A stretch of 64,000 bases of DNA from Puffinus mauretanicus (taxonomy: Eukaryota; Chordata; Aves; Procellariiformes; Procellariidae): positions 4,729,001 through 4,793,000 of the forward strand of contig JAJKFH010000102.1 in assembly GCA_023333565.1 (NCBI GenBank). Reading direction: 5' to 3'. This document shows, piece by piece, positions 9,730 to 19,725 of the stretch. Numbering within the stretch: position 1 is the stretch's first letter; every line of letters begins with the position of its first letter. The translations under genes were made by a program, and so were the position numbers. The notes under the pieces are model-generated. The model saw nothing but the letters and a program-made list of their open reading frames with translations. It searched no databases and was not told the DNA's origin.

Positions 9730-12700
9730 AAGAAAAAAAAAAAAGGAAGGAGAGAAGGAAGAGGCATTCTCCAGCTGGGGGGGTGTGTGTGTTTATTTTT
9801 TGCTGTAAGTTTGCTTGCAGGCTGTCATCCTTTTGTACCAGGAATGTGAAAGTGAAGAAACTAAAGTGGTTCTTTTTTTATTTTAAATGCTTCTGAGGTA
9901 ACTTGCTAAAAATAAGTGTTTTGCGCTTCTCTGGTGTTCTCCGCCCCAGGTTTGAAAACTCTCATTACTCACTAAACCACTGGTCTTGCAAAAACTTAGG
10001 TGGGCGTGCCTTCTTATGTGTGTGAGCGTTTTTATTGAATTTACATTTAAAGCTAGGTGGTGGACGGTGCTTAGCTGAGGCTTACAACACTCCTCTGAAG
10101 CAGGAAAATACGACAGATGTGGAAGATGAGGCACAAAGGACTAAACCCGTAGAAAAGACGCCCTGCGTCTGCTGTACGCCTGGTTTCGTTATGAGGCTCC
10201 TCAAGTGCTCTCTAATGGCTATTTAGCTCTGAAAGTGCATAAAATACTTGGGTGCATAGGTTTAGTTAGTCGACTGGTGAATAGGAGACTGCTCTAGCAT
10301 CCAGGTTACTCATATACTTATTCTGTTCGTGTTTGGTTTATATAACTTGAATATATTTATTTATTCTGATATTTTTACTCTGTTCTGATGAAACTGTTGT
10401 GCATTGGATAAATGCTTCAATAAAGCACTGCTTCAGTGTGCTTGCTAGTGGGTATTACAGATGTACATGAGCTCAAAAAAAAAGAGGCAGACAAGGTATT
10501 TGAACGTACGTTTGTTACAGTTGAAGGAAATGCTTAGTGGAGGAAAATATATTTAAGAATAAACATGCAGACACAACGTGGCTCCTAAGTCCCTGACAGT
10601 TGCTAATGGCTGGAGCTGTGTTCAGGGGATGCTCCTATCTTGCTCTATGGGTTTTTTTGATAGTTTTCTGCTATTGCTCACTCAAAAGACAAAAGTTACT
10701 GTCTAAAAAGAACTTTAGTCTGACCCCTTCTAGCTATTTTAACATTAGTTTTTGAAATAGTGGGATGCCTAGATCATCGGAGTCAATATTGGTATAAGTG
10801 GTACAACTTAGTATTTTACTATTTCATATACATTGAAACCACTGTAACAGGAAAGTCTAAGAGCACTTATGCATGTGTACCTGTTATCAAGGTTGCGACT
10901 TTTGCAGGCGATTTAGATACACGGTTCTGATGTTCCTTTTAAGCAGAGGTGTGAGGTTTGAACCTCGCTTTCTCACAGCTCTGGAATATACTTCAGTTTC
11001 TGTTGAAGTATGTGCAGATTATCATTATGCCATGGAAAGGCTGATTAACGCAGTTTGAACCCTTATAAATGGTCCATGGTACAGGAGAACAGAGGTTAAC
11101 TCCTAAGGAGGAGTATGCTCGAGATGTACTCCTAGGGTTGGCTTTTTCTCCTCCCTGATTTTTTTCACTCTTTGCTCATTCATGACAATGTTGGCTTATT
11201 GTAGTCCTGTCACTCGTTCCTGCCCCTGTGGCATGATGGGCCGGCACAGGTCTGTGTGCAGGTGTGTTGTGAAACTGAACAGGTAAATGATCACATTGTT
11301 TCAGCTCAATAAATTCTGCGATATAGCCATAGTGGAAATTTCCCAGTAATTGAGGGAAGACTCAGGTCTGTTTCAGACACTCTTGCAGCCAAGTGAGTGC
11401 AAGCGAAATCAAAAGGTGAGAGGCTTCACTGTACAGGAAGCTTAGGCATCAATATTAAGGATATGGCAGCTTGTTCAAAATCAAATGCTGAAGTACTGAA
11501 TGTTGTACTTGGGATGTAAATTGTCCAAATTCTTATTTTATACTCTTGGCAAAGTTAAAAACAGAATCCAGCTCTCCTGTTCCCATTACTGGGACTTAAC
11601 TACATGAACATTTCTCTTGCCTAGACAGCAGATGTGATAACCGAATTAGGGTGTTGCCTATGTTAAAGAATATACTGCGTGGAACTTTTATTTCTTTTAG
11701 TAATACAAAAAAGTTTCTTAAGAAGACTGAGACAGTTTGTTGTGTATATTATGTATGCATATTCCTTAAAGCATTAGAGAAATTAAGTTTTAATTGAAAA
11801 TTAAACAATGTGGATGTTTCTTTTCTGAAAGACTGTCTTTCTCCATCACTTCCCAGAACTAAATGGAATTGAGAAAATTTATAACAGAAGGAATTCCTGA
11901 ATATCCACTCTAAAATAGTTAATCTTATTCATAAACTTTTCTATCAATTTTCTGTTATTACTGCTGCATTTGCATTTTACAAGTGTATATACAGAGATTT
12001 TTTAATTCCTTCACACATGGAGGGCAAATCTTAAATTTCTTTTACATGAACACCCACACAAAACTCAACTGCAAGAGTTGCTCACCCATCTAAACAATGC
12101 CATTTTTGACATTTCAAGTTGCAATGAACACTTTTGTTGATCAGCTTATTGAAACACTTTGAATAACAGTACACTTAAAGGAAAGTATTGTCTGTTAGAA
12201 GAAACGTTGCAAAGTAAACATTCTTTATGAATTATTTGCCTAGATTTGGCCTTTTATATAAGAGCTTGTGGTTGTAGTTGTACAGCGCGGCAGATGCAGT
12301 GGTAATGCGTCTTTAAATTGTGTCAGCTGCTTGCTTTCTTTCAGTGTGACTGTCCTTACCTGCAACTTGTACAATTGTCTGTTTCAGTTCCTTCCAGTAC
12401 TAAATCCATGCTGGCCATCCCTCTGTGCAGGAATGGTTTTGATTTCATTACTCACAGGTGTAAATGTCTGTACAAGGGTAGAGGTGCATAGAAAACAGTC
12501 CACCTCTCTAGTGAGCAGAAGCTTATGTGTTAGTTTCAGTCTAGTGGTCAAAAACGGGTCAACTATGTGTTGCTCAAATTAGAAGTGAGTAACTTTCTTT
12601 ACACGTGTGAAACTCTGCTGTGAAAATAGTAGGCTTCTGACAGGTATAATGGAAATAAATTATTAACCTGATAAATGACTTTTGCAGTGAACATGATGGA

Positions 12701-15700
12701 GGATTGATTTTGAGCTGTTTAAGCTAAAAGTTTTTGCAAGTCTGCAGATCACTGGTCAGGTGAGGTCACCTTGCATTTCATTCCCAGTTCTGATTAGGAC
12801 TTCTGTGGCTTGATGCCAGACTTCTGGGAGGCAAAACTGCTTGTGGAGAAAATTAACATCAGAAAAATATTTACTTTCCTTTTTAGCTTTTTTCATGTAG
12901 CTTAGCTGCTGGAAAGAAGGTGGAATTGGAAGTATATGACGATCTGTACAACCATAATCCTTTGACCCAAAAAGCACAGTTAGAAACCAACAGCTGAAGC
13001 AGGTGCCAGCTGTTTGCTCTGTATGGCACAGGATTTCTAAAGCTTGCTGAGGTTTGCATCCCTGCAGAATTAGTCCCCTTATGGAGTGATTTCTTTCCAG
13101 GGAAGTTCTGTCTTTTAAAGCCCACTTTCCACCAAATATTCAGGTAGAGCACTGTAAATTTTACATCTGCTACTCTAACTGCTTCCATAGCATGTGAACT
13201 GGCCAACAAGAGGTCTAAAACCACAACAAAACTAACAAAACTAGAAGAACAGGATTTTCAGCTCATTGTTTTCATCATCTACAGACTTGGATACATTCCT
13301 CAGTGGGATATTCAAAGGTATTTATTCATGACAGAAGGAAGACATGATACAGCATAATCCCAGTTACTTTGTGTTCTCTTTGCATGGCGTAGTGGAAAAG
13401 ATCAAAACTGCCGTTTTCCCCTTGAAGATGGTGAACTGCTCTTGGAGGCAAGTTGTTGTATTCAGTGATTGAAATTTGATCTTGCTGGCCATGAGAAAGT
13501 GTTTTTTTTAGCAGAAATTACAAATTTGATCTATGATAAAGTACCATTAGTACTCCAGAAACGTCACATTGGATGTGAAAAACAAAACTTCGTAGCTTCT
13601 CACACATTTCTCACAAACTCTGAAAGTGCATATCCCCCGTGGTATCATGAAGGATTTTGCAGTCTCATGATATGCCTCCTGGCTGATAACGCTTAGGAGT
13701 AACGACAGTATGACAGGGTTCGTTCTGTTACAGCTGTGGCAGTGTGTGCAGGTGGTCAAACGCTTACAGGACTCTGCTCCTAAAGAAAGTTTGGACATCA
13801 CATAGTCTAGTGAGAAATAGCTTATGGTCAGTGTTGTGGGAATGAAATCTGAGGCATCTAAACCTGAACGTTTATAGCATGTATCATCTGTTGTTGATAT
13901 AAATACATGTCTTCGTAGCATGAAAAATATGCTCAGAGTCTTTAAAAAACTGGGTTGTGTGATTCTTGGGAAAACAGTGTACTTGGGGTTGTGGAAGTCC
14001 CACACCAACATTACATTACTGCAAGATAAACTGCCAAGTTGATTTTCAGTTTCTTACTTTAAGTAATTAAGTACATAAACCATCTATTCGTTTAACATCT
14101 GTTCTGCACAAACTTTCGGACACAGATTGTCTTTTGAATGTATAACTATAAAGGGACTGGTGTATGATAAAGGCCTCTACATTTCACTGTAATGCAAATA
14201 TTAAAGCATAAAAATAGTCTCATCATATGGCTTGGACTGCCATATGGAAGATTTAAAAAAATCTTTCTTGAATAATTAAGGTATTAATTACAAGAGGCAA
14301 GGGATTTTAAATGGTATATATCTTCCGTATATGTAATTGTTGTAAATTCTAATTTTAGACAGAATTCTGCTCTGCTTGAGTCCTTTTATGAGACTTTTCC
14401 CAGAAAACAGAAATCTTTTTCTGTGTAAACATTTGACTTAATTCAAGTTCAGCAAAGTCTGAGTTCCAAGGCTAAATGCTTGCAGAGGGTGCTTATACTC
14501 AAATCCCAATATAAAGATTACACTTTTTTATTTTTAGTGCCTAGGGAGTGTTATCTCTATTTGTAACAAAAATAAAAAACACATCTTTGACTATGGTCTG
14601 TACTGGAATTTAATTTCTGTAATTTACATTAACAAATTAAACACAGTATACAGAAGAAGTTATTAGTAATCTCAGAAGAAGTAAAAAAATTTGAAATCTG
14701 TTTCTGTAATGGAATTGGCCAGAAAGCAATATTGCTTGTTAAAATAATTCAAAGTGTTGAAGATTTTTCCCCCCTTTTGGCATTGGAAGAAAAATAGTTA
14801 CTTTCCAGATATGCTTTGCGAGAGTTTTAAAATAACACAGGGAGTATCATCCCCGAGTAATTAAATAATCTTGTCATTGAGGAGTATTTGTTTAAGATTT
14901 AAAAAACCCAAGCTCAAGTCCCTGTCCTGAATCAGAACAAGGATTTAAAATTCTATCTCCTACATCCCAAGTGACTGCAATGCTCTTAGGGGATGAAAAC
15001 AGTTTTTATTTTCTGTCACTGATCTATTTATACATGAAGTTAAAACAAAAAAAAAAAGATATAGTAAAAAATATTGTAAGGAGCCCTCACATTCCGGGCA
15101 AGAATAACCTTTGCCACCAGGTTATTGGGTACACTAATTTTTTTTTTCCTCACCTAAATTTCCATCTCTGATTTGAGAAGAATTTTGACCAAGGAAAATT
15201 GTTCTTTTTAAACCATTTCTGGTTCTTAATGCTTTGATTGAAATCCTAAAATAGTTGCCATTGGTTGTGCTTACAGACTAAAGTAAAAGAGAAGCATTCA
15301 AGTTTTGTTGTTTGTACAGAGAAACTGTGCAGCAATATTCAGCAGTGGAAATATTTCATTCAGATTCTCATTCATAGTCAAAATTACAGAAAACCTATCT
15401 TGGTTTTCCTAATGAGTCTGAACCTAAGGGTCAGAAGGCTTATTAAAAAAACCCTCAGGTTGATCACTGTTGATTTTCAAAGGGCAATTCCACTAACAGA
15501 CATTGGGAGTGTTCTGGCTAGAATAACATACAAGATTAGCATCATGTACCTTCATGATTTTTGTTTTCTGCCTGTTTCGATGTTCACATGTAACAAAAAA
15601 AAAAAAATTAGTGAGCTGTCAAAAAAATCACACTTGGAAAAATACATAGTGAAAAAGTACTTATACCATTTCCATCAATTGAGAAAAAAAAAAATCATAA

Positions 15701-17048
15701 ACTTGCATCCTAGGAGCAATTAAGAATTGACTACTTTCAGGAAAGAAAGAAAGAAAGATAGTCACTACATTTTTAATTAATATTTTATTTTTTAATTCCT
15801 TAGGGAAAAAATATGTTTTTTTGTCATCTGAAGAGGATTTAGCATATTAGAAAAGCAATCCAACCTATATTTATATTACTTTTCCCACAATCTAGAAACA
15901 AGTTTCCCATATACAAAAATTGCAGAAGCTGCAACTGGTCTGTTTTCCCCAAAATACATGAAAGAAATAGGGCCCTGGAAACAGATGATATGAGCACAGC
16001 ATTAGATTACAAGTTTTCTCTGACAATGAAGTAGGAAAAACAGACCTTAATGAACTCTGAAATTGATTGGAGAGCCAGTCACTGTTAAAGCTTAGGGCTG
16101 GAAATGACACCTAACCTATTTCTGCTGTGATGGCAAATGCTTTTTAGTGGTCGTTGATCATTTAGTGGTTTGTTCAGCCTACATCGTGATGAAAGTCCTA
16201 CTGAGAGTTCTCAAATAAGTTACAGGGAGATAAACTAGTGTTTGAATTTGCAGAATTTTAATTGTTCTGCAATAAAATGCCGACACATATGTTCTTATCT
16301 CAAGTAAACATGTGAGATATGTTGATCAGTAATGGAAGTAAGGTCTTTCTGCATGGATGTTAGTGTTGAGCTATAATGTCTTACCCTCTGCTTGGGGCCC
16401 TTCACGTTTAATGTCAGCTCTCAATAATCAGGAGAGGCTTGTGGTTGCTTCTATTGTTTTAGAGATCAAGGAAGACTCCAGTTGAGCATGTTCCTTGGCA
16501 TCTGCAATTCTCCCAACTCTCAAAATCACATCTCCTGCATTTTTTGACTGTAGATATGTTCTGAAAAATCTGTGTGTTTGAACAGTGTATATGAGGCAGA
16601 GGATGGATTTTTTTCCCCAGTGAGGCTTATTTCTATAAATCCGTGACTTGAATCATTATGGGATGTGAGAAGGAGGAACATGGTTTCTTTTTAAAGGTTT
16701 TATGTTTTCTTATTATATATTTAATATATTTTTTTAATGTTTGCCTGTGTTGTATGTGTTATAATGTTTGTCTATGAGTTATATGGCACCTCATACTAAC
16801 ATCTTTTACTAATATCTTTATTAGATCACAACATAAATAAGCAAGTATTAAACTAGCTTCTCCTAGATTAGTGCTGTGAAGTTCAGTGTGCTCTGAAGCT
16901 GAAGTTGTGTTATGTCCAACATCTATTAGAGGAATAAAATAGAAAATTAAAATAGTCAACATTTATTCATAACTTCTTGTTCTACAGGAGATGCTTAGTC
17001 TCCACATACAATGTGCTGAGTGTATCAGAATCTAAACATTGCAGGAAA
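9730..17048. other. Intergenic, upstream of RERGL
   Basis: AT-rich unique DNA. The longest open frames here (13547-14011 minus; 15265-15723 plus) have no recognisable domain, and the second is lysine-rich because of A runs. There is a (GAAA)n microsatellite at 15741-15758. No gene, RNA or mobile element can be supported. Confidence 0.7.
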
Positions 17049-17256
17049 CTACAGAGCTGGATGAGTGGGCGACCAGATGGGTGAAAAACAGGTTAGATGG
17101 TAGGGCTCAGAAGGTAGTGGTTAATAGGTGACAATCTACCTGGAGGCCAGTAACAAGTGGGTCCCACAGGGTGCTGAGCTGAGATCTGTCCATGACCTGG
17201 AGGAGGTGACAGCTTGCACTGTTGTATAATTTTCAGATGATACTAAATTGGATGTA

Positions 17257-17262
17257 CCACTT
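17257..17262. repeat. Target-site duplication, left copy
   Basis: CCACTT directly before the insertion end at 17263. It is repeated exactly at 18173-18178. Six bases is the size expected for class II (beta-like) endogenous retroviruses. Confidence 0.8.
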
Positions 17263-17346
17263 TGTGGTGTAAGATAGCACAGACCCTCACATATATATGC
17301 GCAGCAATACTGGAGCCTCCATCATAACAGTGCAGTCCCACAGTCA

Positions 17347-17421
17347 GTCTCTCTCTCCATTGCCTCACCCTTCTGTCTCTCTCCGTTGCTTCACCACCAC
17401 TGTCTCTCTCCGTTGCCTCTC
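17347..17421. repeat. Short tandem repeat in LTR (about 27-bp unit)
   Basis: About three imperfect copies of a unit built around 'tctctctccgttgc', probably in R or U5 of the LTR. Confidence 0.7.
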
Positions 17422-17479
17422 TTAAATCTTCCTTCCGGCAATGATCACATGTCTGCTCACAATTCCCTTCACCTGTTTT

Positions 17480-17531
17480 GGCTCTTGAATCAGCTGGTAC
17501 TCATTGGCTCTTGAATCAGCTGGTACTCATT
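17480..17531. repeat. Exact 26-bp tandem duplication in LTR U3
   Basis: Two identical adjacent copies (17480-17505 and 17506-17531) starting 'ggctcttgaatcagctgg'. Duplicated U3 blocks often act as enhancer repeats in retroviral LTRs; here that role is only inferred. Confidence 0.85.
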
Positions 17532-17721
17532 AGGCCACACCTCAGGGTAACCGTAAGCAGCATTCCTAACTGAGAGCTTTTTCATTTTGATGTTTACAGT
17601 TTCCTTACAGAAGGGACAACTAAGCCAGGTGTTCAGGTCTTTTCTCTCCACATTTCCCCCTTTTTTTTTTTTTTGTTTTGTTTACAAAAGCAACAACTTC
17701 AGAAAATGTCTTTTAAGATGT

Positions 17722-17844
17722 CTACTTCTCCACATTTTCCCCTTTTTTGTTTATAAAAAGCTTAATAAGCTGTTTCACCATTGTCTCGATCCCTCTCTCA
17801 GAGAGTAAACCAGCGAGCAACGAAGCTGCTGCCTCATTCTCCAT
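17722..17844 (-). pseudogene. Gag-like start, truncated
   Basis: An ATG at 17844-17842 opens a 40-codon frame downstream of the leader. It has a leucine-rich segment followed by a short basic stretch, similar in style to the matrix start of beta-like retroviral Gag. It then runs into the first polypurine tract and stops at 17722-17724. Assignment to gag rests on position and composition only. It is a deletion remnant and is not functional. Confidence 0.3.
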
Positions 17845-18035
17845 GATAGCAGCTCACCCTCTGGGAGGCAGTTGGCCAGACTGCACCGTTATCCATTCTA
17901 TCCATTTGGACACTAGAATGGTACAACTTCCAGTCACTTGTTTCCCAGTCCCCTTCTCTCGCTGCGCTTACCGCAGTCTCGAAGAATTGTAGTCTCTGCT
18001 ACCAGACCCCTGGGCTACGAGCCCAGCATGTTTCC

Positions 18036-18053
18036 AACCATCCTCTGCTACCA
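18036..18053 (-). other. Retroviral primer-binding site, initiator tRNA-Met type
   Basis: The 18 bases read TGGTAGCAGAGGATGGTT on the minus strand, the exact complement of the 3' end of vertebrate initiator tRNA-Met including CCA. It begins two bases after the CA end of the palindrome, the normal spacing from an LTR. A second, 13-base partial copy lies at 17994-18006. Confidence 0.8.
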
Positions 18054-18055
18054 GA

Positions 18056-18172
18056 TGTCGGAGGGACCAGGGTCGGAGTGGGAGCGCGTTCCCGGGGGAA
18101 TAATCATACTCATATTGAGATTCATTATTCCTCCGGGAACGCGCTCCCACTCCGACCCTGGTCCCTCCGACA
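18056..18172. repeat. 117-bp palindrome at the 5' terminus of the insertion
   Basis: Two 49-base arms (18056-18104 and 18124-18172) are inverted copies with 48 of 49 bases matching, around a 19-base loop. The sequence both begins with TG and ends with CA, like an LTR, but has no similarity to the LTR at the other end of the insertion. Confidence 0.92.
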
Positions 18173-18178
18173 CCACTT
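18173..18178. repeat. Target-site duplication, right copy
   Basis: CCACTT directly after the insertion end at 18172. It matches 17257-17262. CR1 homology resumes just beyond it. Confidence 0.8.
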
Positions 18179-18837
18179 GATAAGTGTATGTGCAAAGCTG
18201 CCACTGAGGGGAACCCAGAGAGGCTGGAGTAATGGGCTGATAAGAATCTCCTGAAATTCAGCAGGGCCGAAGGCAGAGCCCTGCCCCGGCGAGGACGAGC
18301 CCCGGCAGCCGCACAGGCTGGGGCCTGCCTGCCTGGGGAGCAGCTCTGCCGAAAGGCACTGGGGGCTGGTGGGCAGCGAGCTGGGCACGAGTCAGCAGCA
18401 CCCTGGTGGCAGAGACGGCCAGCGTCCTCCCGGGCCTTACCAATGGGGACACGGCCAGTAGCTCATGGGAAGTTGAGGGATCATGTCCTCTGCTAAGCAT
18501 TTATTAGACCATGACCAGAAAACTGCATTTGTTTTTGTCGCCCTCTCCCCGTGCAATAATGCTGACTAACTGGAACAAGTTCAGCAGAAGACCATCAAGA
18601 TGGCAGGGGGCCTGGAGCACTTGTCCTGTGAGGAGAGGGACCAAAAAGCCCCCCAGTAGCTATGAGGAGCTTATCAAGAAGGTGAAGCCAGGCTCTTCAC
18701 AGTGGTGCATGGTGGGAGGACAAGAAACAGCAGACTCTAATTGAAAAAGGAGAGGTTCAGGCTGGATATAAGGAAAATCTTTTCTGCCACGGGGGCAGCC
18801 AGGCAGTGTAACAGACTGCCCATCCTCATACACAAGC

Positions 18838-19725
18838 TGATGAAGTATGGGCTAGATAAATGGCCAGTGAGGTGAACTGAAAACTGGCTGAACTCTTGGG
18901 CTCAAAGGGCTGCGATCAGTGTCATGAAGTCCAGCAGAAGTCCAGTTGCTAGTGGTGTACCCCAGTGGTCAATAATGAGGCCAATATTGTTAAATATCTT
19001 CATTAACAACCTGGATGATGGGACAGAGTGTCTTGCTGTACTCTCAGCAAGTTTGCAGATGGTACAAAACTGGGACAAGTGGTTGATACACCACAGAGTT
19101 GTGCTGCTATTCAGAGGGGCCTGGACAGGCTGGAGAAATGGGCCAGCAGGAATCTGATGAAGTTCAACAAAGGGACAAGCCAAGTCCTGCACCTGGAGAG
19201 AAATATCCCCATGTACCAGTACAGGCTGGCAGCTGACCAGCTGCAAAGCTGCTTTACAGGAAAGGTCCTGGGGTCCTCGTGGACAGCAAGTTGAACATGA
19301 ACTAGCAATGTGTCCTTGCAGCAAAGAAAGCCAACAGCATCCTGGGCTGCATTAAGAAGAGATCTTATCATCACTTGAAGGGAGGATGTAAAGAAGATGG
19401 AGCCAGACTATTCTCACTGGTATACACTGACAGGAAAAGAGGCAATGGGCACAAACTGAAATACAGGAAATTGAATTTAAACATAAGAAAAAACTTTTTA
19501 ACTATGAGAGTGATTGAATACTGGAACAGGTTGCCCAGAAAGGTTGTAGAGTCTCCATCCTTGGAGATATTAAAAACTCAACTGGATAGAGTCCTGAGCA
19601 ACCTGCTCTAGCTGACACTGCTTTGAGCAGGGGAGTTGGTCTAGGCAATCCCCAAAGGTTCCTTCCAACTATTTCTAGGAATTCCTGGGAACTATCAATT
19701 TCTTCAGCTATTCTATAATTCTAAA
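18838..19725 (+). mobile_element. CR1 LINE fragment B
   Basis: Begins in the RT region ('gatgaagtatgggctagata', then a block matching 'gtggtgtaccccag' of the GVPQG motif). It carries the 'ctggacaggctggagaaatg' block, skips part of the middle near 19362, and ends with the 3' block ('ggttccttccaactat', 'ttctataattcta'). Same orientation as fragment A but a separate copy, because the RT region is repeated. Several frame breaks. Confidence 0.85.

Larger units (their letters stand above)
17263..17652 (-). repeat. 3' LTR of the insertion
   Basis: On the minus strand it runs from TGTGGAGAG to CACCACA (390 bases), directly after a polypurine tract (plus-strand 'tttccccc' plus a T run, 17653-17674). 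An ATTTAAG TATA-like box lies near its middle. Because a second polypurine tract and TGTGGAG occur at about 17728-17752, the true LTR start could instead be near 17734, making it about 470 bases. Confidence 0.7.
17263..18172 (-). mobile_element. Internally deleted class II endogenous retrovirus with abnormal 5' end
   Basis: A 910-bp insertion within CR1 fragment A, flanked by exact CCACTT repeats. On the minus strand it begins TGTCGGAGGG and ends CACCACA, the TG...CA pattern of integrated retroviral DNA. Reading minus, it holds a terminal palindrome (18172-18056), a primer-binding site (18053-18036), about 300 bases of leader and a short gag-like start. Next come two polypurine tracts, each followed by TGTGGAG, and then one LTR (17652-17263). 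Most of gag and all of pro, pol and env are missing, so it could move only with proteins from elsewhere. The normal 5' LTR is replaced by the palindrome. Confidence 0.8.
17049..18835 (+). mobile_element. CR1 LINE fragment A, split by a retroviral insertion
   Basis: The left part (17049-17262) matches the CR1 ORF2 RT region in plus orientation ('gtgaaaaacaggttagatgg', then a GVPQG-equivalent and a 'cagatgatactaaattgg' block). The match resumes after the insertion at 18173 ('aggctggagtaatgggctga', 'cctgggg', 'gaccatcaagatggcagggg') and runs to about 18835. It is old and has many stops and indels. The outer boundaries are approximate. Confidence 0.8.

Noticed and set aside
13547..14011. 154-codon minus-strand open frame
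   Set aside because: No domain, no splice or promoter context, ordinary AT-rich composition. A frame of this length is expected by chance in 64 kb.
15265..15723. 152-codon plus-strand open frame rich in Lys and Ile
   Set aside because: The residues reflect A and AT runs. No recognisable motif.
18005..18035. A genuine tRNA gene at the anticodon-arm-like hairpin
   Set aside because: Only the anticodon arm and the 3' end sequence are represented, with no D arm, T arm or full acceptor stem. It belongs to the retroviral leader.
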